This document shows positions 45,676 to 56,971 of a stretch of DNA of 64,000 bases, in pieces. The stretch comes from CAVRTM01 sp963724015 (GTDB lineage Bacteria; Actinomycetota; Actinomycetes; Actinomycetales; Dermatophilaceae), in assembly GCA_963724015.1 (NCBI GenBank), contig CAVRTM010000004.1, forward strand, positions 372,001 through 436,000, written 5' to 3'. A model generated the notes under the pieces. It made no database searches. It saw only the letters and a program-made list of their open reading frames with translations, and was not told the DNA's origin. The position numbers and the translations under genes are program-made. Numbering within the stretch: the first letter of the stretch is position 1; each line of letters opens with the position of its first letter.

Positions 45676-46559
45676 TGACGACCACCAACACCTCGGGCGG
45701 GGCGGCGGCCGACACGACCGCGCCCTACCCGGCCGAGACGCTGGCGCAGCTGCACGCCGACGCCCAGCAGGTGATCGCCCGCTACCCGCAGGCCCGGTCG
45801 GCGCTGCTGCCGCTGCTGCACCTCGTGCAGTCGGTCGACGGTTACATCTCCGGGCGCGGCATCGAGTTCTGCGCCGGCCTGCTCGAGCTGACCACGGCCG
45901 AGGTCAGCGGCGTCGCGACCTTCTACACGCAGTACAAGCGCCACCCCAACGGGGACTACACCGTCGGCGTCTGCACCAACACGCTGTGTGCGGTCATGGG
46001 CGGCGACGAGATCTGGGAGTCGGTCAGCGACCACCTCGGCATCGGCCACGACGAGACCACCGCCGACGGCCGGATCACCCTGGAGCGGATCGAGTGCAAC
46101 GCGGCGTGCGACTACGCGCCGGTCGTGATGGCCAACTGGGAGTTCTTCGACAACCAGACGCCCGAGTCCACCAACCAGCTCGTCGACGACCTGCGTGCCG
46201 GCCGGCCCGTGGCGCCGACCCGCGGTGCGGGACGGGTGTGTGACTTCCGGCAGGTCTCGCGCGTGCTCGCCGGCTTCCCCGACGGGCGCGCCGACGAGGG
46301 CGCCGGCGCCGGCCCCGCCTCCCTGGTGGGGCTGCGGCTGGCCCGCGAGCGCGGCTGGGCCGCGCCGGGGTCGCAGGAGGCGCGCACCGACGGCGCCGAC
46401 GCCGGGGCCGCCACTGACGCCGACACCGCGGGCAGCGGCGCCGACACCTCGGCGCGCGCCGCCGGCACCGGTGGTCTCCAGCCGGGGCGCCACTCCTCGA
46501 CGGACAGCCCCGCGAACGACCCCGACGAGACGCCTGCGGGCGGGGAGGGCAAGGCATGA
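45675..46559 (+). CDS. nuoE: NADH-quinone oxidoreductase subunit E with long C-terminal tail
   Basis: This thioredoxin-like 24-kDa subunit binds the off-path [2Fe-2S] cluster N1a. Ligands are in CTNTLC and CNAAC. The core ends near residue 190. The remaining 100 or so residues are low-complexity Ala, Gly and Asp rich sequence (ADAGAATDADTAGSGADTS), much longer than the usual roughly 170-240 aa, and probably disordered. It overlaps nuoF by 4 nt. Confidence 0.94.
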   Translation: MTTTNTSGGAAADTTAPYPAETLAQLHADAQQVIARYPQARSALLPLLHLVQSVDGYISGRGIEFCAGLLELTTAEVSGVATFYTQYKRHPNGDYTVGVCTNTLCAVMGGDEIWESVSDHLGIGHDETTADGRITLERIECNAACDYAPVVMANWEFFDNQTPESTNQLVDDLRAGRPVAPTRGAGRVCDFRQVSRVLAGFPDGRADEGAGAGPASLVGLRLARERGWAAPGSQEARTDGADAGAATDADTAGSGADTSARAAGTGGLQPGRHSSTDSPANDPDETPAGGEGKA

Positions 46560-47868
46560 GCACCCAGCTGACGCCGATCCTCACCAGGTTCTGGGACGAC
46601 CCCCAGTCCTGGACCATGGAGACCTACGAGCAGCACGACGGCTACCAGGGGCTGCGCAACGCCCTCGCGATGCCGCCGGCCGACCTGGTGCAGCTCACCA
46701 AGGACTCCGGCCTGCGCGGACGCGGCGGCGCGGGCTTCCCGACCGGCATGAAGTGGGGCTTCCTGCCCAAGCCGGACGGCGGCCCCCGCTACCTCGTGGT
46801 CAACGCCGACGAGTCCGAGCCGGGCACCTGCAAGGACATCCCGCTGATGATGGCGGCGCCCCACCAGCTCATCGAGGGCGTGGCGATCACCTCGTTCGCG
46901 ATCGACTGCCACCACGCGTTCATCTACGTCCGCGGCGAGGTGGTCCACGTCTACCGGCGCCTGCTGCGTGCGGTCGAGGAGGCCTACGCGGCCGGCTACC
47001 TCGGCACCAACATCCTGGGCTCGGGCTTCGACCTCGAGGTCACCGTCCACGCCGGGGCCGGTGCCTACATCTGCGGTGAGGAGACGGCGCTGCTGGACTC
47101 CCTCGAGGGTCGCCGCGGCCAGCCGCGCCTGAAGCCGCCGTTCCCGGCCGTCGCGGGCCTCTACGCCCGGCCGACGGTCGTCAACAACGTCGAGTCCATC
47201 GCCTCCGTGCCCTCGATCCTGCTCAACGGCTCCAAGTGGTTCACCGACATGGGCACCGAGCGCTCCACCGGCTTCGGCATCTTCAGCCTGTCCGGCCACG
47301 TCAAGCGCCCCGGGCAGTACGAGGCCCCGCTCGGCATCACCCTGCGCGAGCTGCTGGACATGGCCGGCGGCATCCGCGACGGCCACCGGCTGAAGTTCTG
47401 GACCCCGGGGGGTCCTCGACGCCGATCTTCACCGACGAGCACCTCGACGTGCCGCTGGACTTCGAGTCGGTGGCGGCCGCGGGGTCGATGCTCGGCACCC
47501 GCGCGCTGCAGATCTTCGACGAGACCGTGTCGGTGGTGCGGGCCGTCTCGCGCTGGACCGACTTCTACGCGCACGAGTCCTGCGGCAAGTGCACGCCGTG
47601 CCGCGAGGGCACGTTCTGGCTGAAGCAGATCATGGAGCGCCTGGAGCACGGCCACGGCACCCAGGACGACATCGACAAGCTCCTCGACATCTGCGACAAC
47701 ATCCTGGGCCGCGCCTTCTGCGCCCTCGGCGACGGTGCCACCAGCCCGATCACCTCCGCGGTCAAGTACTTCCGCGAGGAGTTCGAGGCCGGCATGCACA
47801 CCTCCGCCGCGGAGCTGTTCCCGCCGGCGCATTCCACGCTGTTCGCGAAGGAGACCGTGTCCGCATGA
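46556..47868 (+). CDS. nuoF: NADH-quinone oxidoreductase subunit F (one frameshift)
   Basis: This NADH-oxidising subunit binds FMN and the [4Fe-4S] cluster N3. GLRGRGGAGFPTGMKW and the NADH/FMN site VVNADESEPGTCKD are present; YICGEETALLDSLEG follows. The cluster motif ESCGKCTPCREGT and a later Cys (GRAFCALGDGA) lie in a different frame. The break is at 47409-47416 in a C4G6 run, where one base is missing; restoring it gives FWTPGGSSTP and 437 aa. This is the only -1 event in the nuo operon and looks like a homopolymer error. Confidence 0.93.
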
Positions 47869-50375
47869 CCGTCACCACCAGCCCCTCCGCGGGTGGCAAC
47901 GCCGTCGACCAGGGCGGCAACGCGCAGATCCCGGCCACGGTCGACCTGGTCTCCCTGACCGTCGACGGCGTCGGCATCAGCGTGCCCAAGGGGACCCTGG
48001 TGATCCGGGCCGCCGAGCAGGTCGGCATCCAGATCCCGCGGTTCTGCGACCACCCGCTGCTGGACCCGGTCGGCGCCTGCCGCCAGTGCCTGGTCGACAT
48101 CGCGACGCCCGGCCCGGACGGCAGCCTGCGGGCGATGCCCAAGCCGCAGGCATCCTGCACGATCACCGTCAGCGAAGGCATGCAGGTCAAGACCCAGCAC
48201 ACCTCGCCGGTCGCCGACAAGGCCCAGCAGGGTGTGATGGAGCTGCTGCTGATCAACCACCCGCTGGACTGCCCGGTCTGCGACAAGGGCGGCGAGTGCC
48301 CGCTGCAGAACCAGGCGCTGTCCAACGGGCGTGCGCGCAGCCGGTTCGAGGACGTCAAGCGCACCTTCCCCAAGCCGATCAACATCTCCTCCCAGGTGCT
48401 GCTGGACCGCGAGCGGTGCGTGCTGTGCGCCCGCTGCACCCGCTTCTCCGACCAGGTCGCCGGTGACCCGTTCATCGCCCTGCTGGAGCGCGGCGCGCTG
48501 CAGCAGATCGGCATCTACGAGGAGAAGCCGTTCCAGTCCTACTTCTCCGGCAACACGGTGCAGATCTGCCCGGTCGGCGCGCTGACCGGCGCGGCCTACC
48601 GCTTCCGCGCCCGGCCGTTCGACCTGGTCTCCACCCCGTCCGTGTGCGAGCACTGCGCCAGCGGCTGCGCCATCCGCACCGACCACCGACGGGGCACGGT
48701 CCTGCGGCGGATGGCCCTGAACGACCCTGCCGTCAACGAGGAGTGGAACTGCGACAAGGGCCGCTGGGCCTTCGCCTACGCGACGCTCGCGGACCGGATC
48801 ACCGAGCCGCTCGTGCGGAACGAGGACGGCAACCTGCAGGTCGCATCCTGGCCCGAGGCACTCGAGGCCGCGGCCCGTGGCCTGACCGCCGCCCGTGATG
48901 TCAAGGGCGTGGGCGTGCTCGTCGGCGGCCGCGTCAGCGCCGAGGACGCCTACGCCTACAGCAAGTTCACCCGGATCGCGTTGCAGACCAACGACATCGA
49001 CTTCCGAGCCCGACCCCACTCGGTGGAGGAGGCGGAGTTCCTGGCCAGCCACGTCGTGGGCACCGGCCCGGACGGCGGCGCGGTCACCTACGCCGCCCTC
49101 GAGCGCGCCCGGACCGTCGTCCTGGTCGGTTTCGAGCCCGAGGACGAGTCCCCGATCGTGTTCCTGCGGCTGCGCAAGGCCGTCCGCAAGAACAAGACCG
49201 CCGTCTACGCCGTCGCGCCGTTCGCGACGCGTGGTCTGGACAAGCTGGGGGGCACGCTCGTCCAGGCGGCTCCCGGCACCGAGGCCGAGGTCCTCGCGGC
49301 GCTGGCCGACGGCAGCCACGACGGCGCCCACCCGGGCCTGGCGGCGGCCGCCGAGGCGCTGGCCGCCGAGGGTGCCGTGCTGCTCGTGGGCGAGCGGCTG
49401 GCGGGGGTGCCCGGAGCCCTGTCCGCTGCCGCGGCCCTGGCGGCCTCCAGCGGGGCCCGCCTGGCATGGATCCCGCGCCGTGCCGGCGAGCGCGGCGCGC
49501 TGGAGACCGGTGCCCTGCCGAACCTGCTGCCCGGTGGCCGTCCGGTCACCGAGTCCGCGGCCCGCGCCGAGGTCGGCGAGGTCTGGGGTGTGGTGGGCCT
49601 GCCCGACCGCGTGGGTCGTGACACCTCCGCGATCATCGCCGCGGCCGGCGCCGGCCAGCTCGGCGGGCTGCTGGTCGGCGGGGTCGACCCGGCCGACCTG
49701 GTGGAGCACTCCGAGCTGCTGGACGCGATGACCCGCACGTTCGTCGTCTCCCTCGAGGTCCGCGAGAGCGCGGTGACCGCGATCGCCGACGTCGTGCTGC
49801 CCGTGGCCGCGCACCGGGAGAAGGCGGGCGCGTTCGTCAACTGGGAGGGCCGGGTCCGGACCTTCGAGGCCGCGCTGTCGACCAACGCCATGAGCGACCA
49901 CCGGGTGCTGGACCTGCTCGCCGCGGAGATGGGGGAGCACCTCGGCCTGCGCACCGTCACCTCCACCCGCGCCGACATGCGCGCGCTCGGCCCCTGGCAG
50001 GGAGCGCGCGCCGCGGCCCCCACCACGCCGGCTGCCGAGGTCCCGCAGCCCGACGGCGGGCAGGCGGTGCTCGCGACCTGGCACCACCTGCTGGACTCCG
50101 GCCGGCTGCAGGACGGCGAGCCGTTCCTCGCCGGGACCGCCCCGCGGTCGCGTGCCCTGCTGTCGGCCGCCACCGCCACCGCGGTCGGCGTCAGCGAGGG
50201 TGACCTGCTCACCGTCGCCTCGGCCACCGGCCGGGTCACGCTGCCGGTCGAGGTGACCGAGATGGCCGACCACGTGGTCTGGGTGCCGACCTGCTCGCCC
50301 GGCTCTGCCGTCCGCGCCGGCCTCGGCGTCGACGCCGGAGCCGTCGTCACGATCACCAAGGGTGGTGCCGCATGA
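47865..50375 (+). CDS. nuoG: NADH-quinone oxidoreductase subunit G
   Basis: The 836-aa subunit carries the N-terminal [2Fe-2S] ferredoxin (CDHPLLDPVGACRQC), the His/Cys cluster region HPLDCPVCDKGGECPLQ, the [4Fe-4S] site CVLCARCTRF, and the molybdopterin-oxidoreductase-like domain with CEHCASGC (N7-type cluster). It is intact in one frame. It overlaps nuoF and nuoH by ATGA junctions. Confidence 0.96.
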   Translation: MTVTTSPSAGGNAVDQGGNAQIPATVDLVSLTVDGVGISVPKGTLVIRAAEQVGIQIPRFCDHPLLDPVGACRQCLVDIATPGPDGSLRAMPKPQASCTITVSEGMQVKTQHTSPVADKAQQGVMELLLINHPLDCPVCDKGGECPLQNQALSNGRARSRFEDVKRTFPKPINISSQVLLDRERCVLCARCTRFSDQVAGDPFIALLERGALQQIGIYEEKPFQSYFSGNTVQICPVGALTGAAYRFRARPFDLVSTPSVCEHCASGCAIRTDHRRGTVLRRMALNDPAVNEEWNCDKGRWAFAYATLADRITEPLVRNEDGNLQVASWPEALEAAARGLTAARDVKGVGVLVGGRVSAEDAYAYSKFTRIALQTNDIDFRARPHSVEEAEFLASHVVGTGPDGGAVTYAALERARTVVLVGFEPEDESPIVFLRLRKAVRKNKTAVYAVAPFATRGLDKLGGTLVQAAPGTEAEVLAALADGSHDGAHPGLAAAAEALAAEGAVLLVGERLAGVPGALSAAAALAASSGARLAWIPRRAGERGALETGALPNLLPGGRPVTESAARAEVGEVWGVVGLPDRVGRDTSAIIAAAGAGQLGGLLVGGVDPADLVEHSELLDAMTRTFVVSLEVRESAVTAIADVVLPVAAHREKAGAFVNWEGRVRTFEAALSTNAMSDHRVLDLLAAEMGEHLGLRTVTSTRADMRALGPWQGARAAAPTTPAAEVPQPDGGQAVLATWHHLLDSGRLQDGEPFLAGTAPRSRALLSAATATAVGVSEGDLLTVASATGRVTLPVEVTEMADHVVWVPTCSPGSAVRAGLGVDAGAVVTITKGGAA

Positions 50376-51730
50376 GCCTGCTGGCCTCGGTCGCGCAGGG
50401 TGCGCCTGTGCCGATGCTCGACAACCCGACCGCCGACTTCAGCGACACCCCCTGGTGGCTGTCGCTGATCAAGGCGCTGCTCATCTTCGTCTTCCTGCTG
50501 GTCAACACGCTGCTCGTGATCTGGTTCGAGCGGCGGGTGATCGGGCGCATGCAGCAGCGACCCGGCCCCAACCGGGCCGGACCGTTCGGCCTGCTGCAGA
50601 CCCTCGCCGACGGGGTGAAGCTGGCGCTGAAGGAGGACCTCACGCCCAAGAACGCCGACAAGGCGGTGTTCGTGCTCGCGCCGGTCATCGCCGGTGCCAT
50701 GGCGTTCGTGTCGTTCGCGATCATCCCGCTCGGCCCGACGGTCAGCCTGTTCGGCCACCGCACGCCGCTGCAGCTGACCGACCTGCCGATCGCCGTGCTG
50801 CTCGTGCTGGCCGTGGCCGGCGTGGGCGTCTACGGCATCGTCCTCGCCGGCTGGTCCTCGGGCTCGACGTACCCGCTGCTGGGTGGGCTGCGCTCGACCG
50901 CCCAGGTCATCTCCTACGAGATCGCCATGGGCCTCTCGCTGGTCGCGGTGTTCATGTACTCCGGGTCGATGTCCACCTCGGCCATCGTCTCTGCCCAGAA
51001 GAGCCTGTGGTTCATCCTGCCGGCGTTCTTCTCCTTCGCGGTCTACGTCGTCACCATGGTCGGCGAGACCAACCGCCTGCCGTTCGACCTCGCCGAGGGT
51101 GAGGGGGAGCTCACCGGTGGCTTCCACACCGAGTACAGCTCGCTGAAGTTCGCGATGTTCTTCCTCGGCGAGTACGTCAACATGTTCACGGTCTCGGCCC
51201 TGGCCACCACCATGTTCCTCGGCGGCTGGCAGGCGCCTCCCGGCATCGCGGCGATCAACCACGGCATGTTCAACCACGGCTGGTGGGGCCTGCTCTGGTT
51301 CGTCGTGAAGCTGTGGATGTTCATGTTCTTCTTCGTCTGGCTGCGCGGCTCGCTGCCGCGGGTCCGCTACGACCAGTTCATGCGCTTCGGCTGGAAGTTC
51401 CTCATCCCCGTCACCCTGCTCTGGGTCGTCGCGGTGGCCTTCATCCGCGCCGCCCAGCTGTCCTTCTTCGGTGACAACACCCGCCAGGCGACCGTCATCG
51501 TCGTCGGCGTCATCGCGGTCCTCGCCCTCGGCGTCGCCTGGGTCTGGGACGGCAAGCGCGCGGCGGCGATGGTGCCGCAGGAGCGCGTCGAGGAGATCGA
51601 CCCCTTCGCCGGCGGCTACCCCGTCCCACCGCTGCCCGGGCAGCGCCTGCGCGAGCCGAGCCTGACCGGCCCGGCCGTCCGGCCCGGCACCGACGAGCTG
51701 ACCGACCACCAGGAGGCCCCCCGTGGCTGA
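50372..51730 (+). CDS. nuoH: NADH-quinone oxidoreductase subunit H
   Basis: The 452-aa membrane subunit at the quinone entrance has about eight TM helices. WFERRVIGRMQQRPGPNRAG and the acidic loop VVTMVGETNRLPFDLAEGEG are diagnostic. The C-terminal 60 or so residues extend beyond the last helix as a Pro-rich cytoplasmic tail, a common actinobacterial addition. It overlaps nuoI by 8 nt. Confidence 0.96.
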   Translation: MSLLASVAQGAPVPMLDNPTADFSDTPWWLSLIKALLIFVFLLVNTLLVIWFERRVIGRMQQRPGPNRAGPFGLLQTLADGVKLALKEDLTPKNADKAVFVLAPVIAGAMAFVSFAIIPLGPTVSLFGHRTPLQLTDLPIAVLLVLAVAGVGVYGIVLAGWSSGSTYPLLGGLRSTAQVISYEIAMGLSLVAVFMYSGSMSTSAIVSAQKSLWFILPAFFSFAVYVVTMVGETNRLPFDLAEGEGELTGGFHTEYSSLKFAMFFLGEYVNMFTVSALATTMFLGGWQAPPGIAAINHGMFNHGWWGLLWFVVKLWMFMFFFVWLRGSLPRVRYDQFMRFGWKFLIPVTLLWVVAVAFIRAAQLSFFGDNTRQATVIVVGVIAVLALGVAWVWDGKRAAAMVPQERVEEIDPFAGGYPVPPLPGQRLREPSLTGPAVRPGTDELTDHQEAPRG

Positions 51731-52404
51731 CGACGCCCAGAAGTCCGGGTTCCTCTCCGAGCTGTTCGCACCGGTCGGCGGCTTCGGGGTCACCTTCGCG
51801 ACGATGTTCCGCAAGCTGGAGACCGAGGAGTACCCCGAGGTCAAGCGCCCGACCCAGCCGCGCTACCACGGCCGGCACCAGCTCAACCGTCACCCCGACG
51901 GCCTGGAGAAGTGCGTCGGCTGCGAGCTGTGCGCCTGGGCCTGCCCGGCCGACGCCATCTACGTCGAGGGTGCGGACAACACGCGTCGACGCGCGTTTCT
52001 CCCCGGGGGAGCGCTACGGCCGCGTCTACCAGATCAACTACCTGCGCTGCATCTTCTGCGGCCTGTGCATCGAGGCCTGCCCGACGCGGGCCCTGACGAT
52101 GACGAACTTCTACGAGCTGGCCGACGACGACCGCGGCAAGCTCATCTTCGAGAAGCAGCAGCTGCTGGCCCCGCTCCAGGAGGGCATGCTCGCCCCGCCG
52201 CACCCGATGGTGGAGGGCATGGAGGAGCGGGACTACTACCAGGGCTCGGTGGCCAAGGCCACGCCGGAGCAGCGGACGTGGGTCGAGCTGCACGAGTCCC
52301 AGCCCTCGCACGGCACGGCGCCGACCGGCGACCCGGTCGAGGGCGTCGACACCGTCGAGGCCGACCAGGCCACCCGGCCGTCCACGGAAGGTGTCCGCCG
52401 ATGA
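51723..52404 (+). CDS. nuoI: NADH-quinone oxidoreductase subunit I (one frameshift)
   Basis: The 2x[4Fe-4S] ferredoxin-like subunit has CVGCELCAWACP (first cluster) and CIFCGLCIEACP (second), with RFSPGERYGRVYQINYLRC between them. The two motifs are in different frames; one extra base at about 51985 (AACACG-C-GTC) breaks the frame, and without it the spacing DNT-3-RFSPGERYG is as in homologues (226 aa). GTG start. Confidence 0.93.
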
Positions 52405-53170
52405 CCAGTGGTGGTGAGGCGTTCCTGTTCTGGGTCCTCGGACCGATCAGCGTCCTGGGGTCGCTCGGCCTGCTGTTCGCCAAGAAGGCCGTCCACGCGG
52501 CGCTCGGCGTCGCGCTGGTGATGATCAACCTGGGGATCTTCTACATCGCCGAGCAGGCCGAGTTCCTCGGCATCGTGCAGATCTTCGTCTACACCGGTGC
52601 CGTGATGATGCTGTTCCTGTTCGTCCTGATGCTGGTCGGCGTGGACTCCTCCGACTCCCTGGTCGAGACCATCAAGGGCCAGAAGTGGGTCTCCCTGCTG
52701 CTCGCCCTCGGCCTGGGCGGCCTGCTCATCTCCACGATCGGCAAGCGTCACCTTCGGCCAGCGCGGTCGGGCTCACCCAGGCCAACGCCGGCGGCAACGT
52801 CACCGGTGTGGCCAACCTGATCTTCGGCAAGTACGTCTGGACCTTCGAGGTCACCAGCGCCCTGCTGATCACCGCGGCCCTCGGCGCCATGCTGCTGGCC
52901 CACCGTGAGCGCCTCACCCCGCGCGCCAGCCAGCGGGAGTGGTCCGAGCGGCGGTTCCGGGACGGCACGCACCTGGCCGGTCTGCCGGTGCCCGGCGTCT
53001 ACGCCCGGCACAACGCGGTCGACACCCCGGCGCTGCTGCCCGACGGCACCCCCAGCGAGCTGTCGGTGTCGCGGGTGCTCACCGCCCGTGACCAGGTCGT
53101 GGTGCCCGAGCGCTACGAGGTCGCCGAGAGGGCCATCGAGGCCGAGATCGAGGAGGGAAGGGCTCGATGA
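52401..53170 (+). CDS. nuoJ: NADH-quinone oxidoreductase subunit J (two frameshifts)
   Basis: The membrane subunit has five TM helices. EFLGIVQIFVYTGAVMMLFLF is the conserved TM3 segment, and ANLIFGKYVWTFEVTSALLI lies near the end. Two extra bases, at about 52747 and 52763, shift the frame twice within a 16-nt stretch of the periplasmic loop; removing them gives 255 aa. ATGA overlaps on both sides. Confidence 0.9.
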
Positions 53171-53466
53171 GCCTCGTCAACTACATCTACCTGGCCACCA
53201 TCCTGTTCGCGATCGGGGGAGCGGCCGTCCTCGTGCGCCGCAACGCCATCATCGTGTTCATGGGCGTCGAGCTGATGCTCAACGCGACCAACCTCGCGTT
53301 CGTCACGTTCGCCCGGATGCACGGCTCCCTCGACGGCCAGGTGATCGCCCTCTTCGTGATGGTCGTCGCCGCCGCCGAGGTCGTCGTCGGCCTGGCCATC
53401 ATCATGGCCATCTTCCGTGCCCGCCGGTCGGCCTCGGTCGACGACGCCAACCTGCTGAAGCTGTAA
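53167..53466 (+). CDS. nuoK: NADH-quinone oxidoreductase subunit K
   Basis: The 99-aa subunit has three TM helices and the proton-path acids: FMGVELMLNATNLAFV contains the conserved Glu of TM2, and AAAEVVVGLAIIMAIF that of TM3. Intact. ATGA overlap with nuoJ. Confidence 0.95.
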   Translation: MSLVNYIYLATILFAIGGAAVLVRRNAIIVFMGVELMLNATNLAFVTFARMHGSLDGQVIALFVMVVAAAEVVVGLAIIMAIFRARRSASVDDANLLKL

Positions 53467-53478
53467 GGAGCGCCAGGC

Positions 53479-55436
53479 GTGCAGACGTTGAGTCCTTCCG
53501 TGTCCACCATGGTCACGGCGGCCACCGGGACCAGCCAGGCCACAGGGATCACCTCCCTGTCCTGGCTCCTGGTCGCCCTTCCCCTGCTCGGTGCCGCCCT
53601 CCTGCTGCTCGGCGGCCGGCGCACCGACTCCTTCGGCCCGATGCTGGCCACCGCCCTGTCCTGGGCGAGCTTCGTGGTCGGGGCGGTGCTGTTCCTCGCC
53701 ATGCTCATGCGCCCGACCGACCAGCGGGCCGAGTCCCTGCACCTGTTCAGCTGGGTGCCCGCGGGCGCGTTCAACGTGCAGGCGGGACTGCTGGTCGACC
53801 AGCTCTCGATGGCGTTCGTGCTCCTGGTGACGTTCGTCGGGTCGCTGATCCACGTCTACTCCCTGGGCTACATGGAGCACGACCCGGACAAGCGCCGCTT
53901 CTTCGCCTACCTCAACCTGTTCGTCGCCTCGATGCTCCTGCTGGTGCTCGCCGACTCCTACCTCCTGCTGTACGTCGGCTGGGAGGGCGTCGGGCTCGCG
54001 TCGTACCTGCTGATCGGGTTCTGGAACCACAACCCCGCGTTCGCGTCCGCGGCCAACAAGGCGTTCGTCGTCAACCGGGTCGGTGACGTCGGGCTGAGCC
54101 TCGCGATCATGCTGATGTTCGTGACCTTCGGTCGCGTCGACTTCGCCGGCGTCAACGCCGGCCGTCCCCGGGACCAGCACGGCGGTCATGACCGCGATGG
54201 GCCTGCTGCTGCTCCTCGGCGCCTGCGGCAAGTCCGCGCAGTTCCCGCTGCAGAGCTGGCTCGGCGACGCGATGGCCGGCCCGACACCGGTCTCGGCGCT
54301 GATCCACGCCGCGACGATGGTCACCGCCGGCGTCTACCTCGTCGTGCGCAGCCACGTCATCTTCAACGCCACTCCCGACGCCCGCCTGGTCGTCGTCATC
54401 GTCGGCGCGATCACGCTGGTCTTCGGTGCGGTCGTCGGCTGCGCCAAGGACGACATCAAGAAGGCCCTGGCCGCCTCGACGATGAGCCAGATCGGCTACA
54501 TGATGCTGGCCGCCGGGCTCGGCCCGGTCGGCTACGCGTTCGCGATCTTCCACCTGCTGACGCACGGCTTCTTCAAGGCCGGGATGTTCCTCGGGGCCGG
54601 CTCGGTCATGCACGGGATGCACGACGAGGTCAACATGCGCGGCTTCGGCGCGCCTCTCGGGCCTGATGAAGATCACCTGGGTGACCTTCGGCCTCGGCTG
54701 GCTGGCGATCCTGGGCGTCGCCGCCGTTCTCGGGCTTCTGGTCCAAGGACAAGATCATCGAGGCCGCGTTCATCGGCGAGGGCTGGCGGCCCTGGGTGTT
54801 CGGGCTCACCGCGCTGCTCGGCGCCGGCATCACCGCCTTCTACATGTCGCGGCTGTTCTTCATGACCTTCCACGGCAAGCGGCGCTGGGACGACGACGTC
54901 CAGCACCCGCACGAGTCGCCGCTGGTGATGACGGTGCCGATGATGGTGCTCGCCGTCGGCTCGGCCTTCCTCGGCCTGCTCCTCGGCCCGACCGGTGCCA
55001 TCACGTCCTGGCTGGACCCGGTCGTCGGCGCGGAGCCGGCGGGGGAGCACCCGGTGCTGCCCGTGCCGGTCCTGCTGGTGCGTCACCCTGCTGCTCGTGC
55101 TCGCCGGTGCGGCACTGGCCTGGCTGCGCTACTGGCGCGAGGACGTGCCGGCCGTCGCGCCGCGCGGCTCGCTGGCCACCCGCGCCGCCCGCCGCGACCT
55201 CTACCAGGACGACGTCAACGAGGGCGCCTTCATGCGCCCCGGCATCCACCTGACCCGGTCGCTGGTCTTCTTCGACCGCCTGGGGATCGACGGCGCCATC
55301 GGCGGGCTCGTCAGCCCTGGTGGGCGGCTCCTCCGGACGGCTTCGCCGCGTCCAGAACGGCTACGTCCGTTCGTATGCCCTGACGATGCTCCTGGGCGTC
55401 GTCGTGATCCTCGGTGCCGTCTGGGTGGTGCAGTGA
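53479..55436 (+). CDS. nuoL: NADH-quinone oxidoreductase subunit L (five frameshifts)
   Basis: This distal antiporter-like proton pump has YVGWEGVGLASYLLIGFW, GACGKSAQFPLQSWLGDAM, HAATMVTAGVYL and the PPFSGFWSKDKIIEAAF segment before the long lateral helix. Extra bases at about 54165, 54651, 54727, 55081 and 55314 shift the frame forward by one each. Removing all five gives exactly 650 aa and, at 54727, restores the canonical GVPPFSGFWSKD. GTG start after AAGGAG. The stop overlaps the nuoM start (TGATG). Confidence 0.92.
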
Positions 55437-56959
55437 TGTCGAGCTTTCCCTGGTTGACCACGATCGGCCTGATCCCGCTCGTCGGCGCGCTGGTCGTGGC
55501 GCTGCTGCCCGTCCAGCGTCGCCGACAAGGCCAAGCACCTCGCGCTCGGCTTCTCGGTGGTCACGCTGCTGTTCACCATCGCCGCCGCGCTGCAGTTCAG
55601 GACCGGGTCCAACGCCCAGTTCCAGCTCGTGGAGCAGCACGCCTGGATCCCGCAGTTCGGGGTCAGCTACGCCCTCGGCGTCGACGGGATCGCGCTGGTC
55701 CTCATCGCGATGTCCGCGATCATCGTGCCGGTGTGCCTCCTCGCGGCCTGGCACGACGTGCCCGAGGTCGGCCGGCGCCAGCAGAACTACTTCGCGCTGA
55801 TGCTGGTGCTCGAGACGTTCATGGTCGGCGTGTTCGCCGCCACCGACGTGTTCCTGTTCTACGTCCTCTTCGAGGCGATGCTCATCCCGGTCTACTTCCT
55901 CATCGGCTCGTACGGCGGCCTGCGCCGCCAGTACGCCGCGGTGAAGTTCCTGCTCTACAACCTCACCGGTGGCCTGGTCATGCTGGTCGCGGTCATCGCG
56001 CTCTACGTGCAGGGCCCGGGCGGCCCGCAGGGGTTCCTGTTCTCCAACCTGCTCGGGCTCAGCATGGACCCGACCACCGAGCGGCTGCTGTTCCTCGGCT
56101 TCTTCTTCGCGTTCGCCGTCAAGGCGCCGCTGTGGCCGCTGCACACCTGGCTGCCCGACGCCGCGACCGAGGGCCGCCCGGCCACCGCCGTCCTGCTCAT
56201 CGCGCGTGCTCGACAAGGTCGGCACCTTCGGCATGATCCGGTTCTGCCTGCCGCTGTTCCCCGACGCGGCCAAGTGGGCCACGCCCCTGGTGATCGTCCT
56301 CGCGGTGATCTCCATCCTCTACGGCGCGCTCCTCGCGATCGGCCAGACCGACCTCATGCGGCTGATCGCCTACACCTCGCTGAGCCACTTCGGCTTCATC
56401 GTGCTGGGCATCTTCGCCATGACCTCGCCCGGCCAGTCCGGCTCCACGCTCTACATGGTCAACCACGGCTTCTCCACCGCCGCGCTGTTCCTCGTCGCGG
56501 CCATGCTCATCGTCCGCCGGGGCAGCAAGCGGATCCCGGACTACGGCGGGTGGCAGCGGGTGACGCCGGTCCTCGCCGGCGTGTTCCTCGTCGTCCGGCC
56601 TGTCCATGCTGGCGCTGCCGGGGCTGTCGACGTTCATCTCGGAGTTCCTCGTCCTCGTCGGCACCTTCCAGCGCTACCGCGTGGCCGCGGTCTTCGCCAC
56701 GCTCGGGATCATCCTGGCGGCGCTGTACATCCTGCTGATCTACCAGCGGATGATGACCGGGCCCAAGCCGGAGAGCGCCGCCGGCACCCGCGACCTCACG
56801 CACCGCGAGAAGTGGGTGGTCGCCCCGCTGATCGCGACGTTCCTCGTGCTCGGCTTCTACCCCAAGCCGGTGCTCGACGTGATCAACCCCGCGGTCGCCA
56901 AGACGATGCACCAGACGAACGTGACCGACCCCGCGCCGACCCACGGCGCAGGCAGCTGA
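55436..56959 (+). CDS. nuoM: NADH-quinone oxidoreductase subunit M (three frameshifts)
   Basis: This antiporter-like proton-pumping subunit has VDGIALVLIAMSAIIVPVCL, the conserved Glu in LFYVLFEAMLIPVYFLIG, PLWPLHTWLPDAATEG and ALPGLSTFISEFLVLVG. Extra bases at about 55516, 56206 and 56594 interrupt the frame. Without them the protein is 506 aa. All TM motifs are intact, so it is functional if the indels are errors. Confidence 0.92.
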
Positions 56960-56971
56960 AGGAGCCGTGAA

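Noticed and set aside
47565..51844. Minus-strand frames of 879-902 codons opposite nuoF-nuoI
   Set aside because: Antisense shadows caused by GC-rich third positions; the composition is low-complexity.
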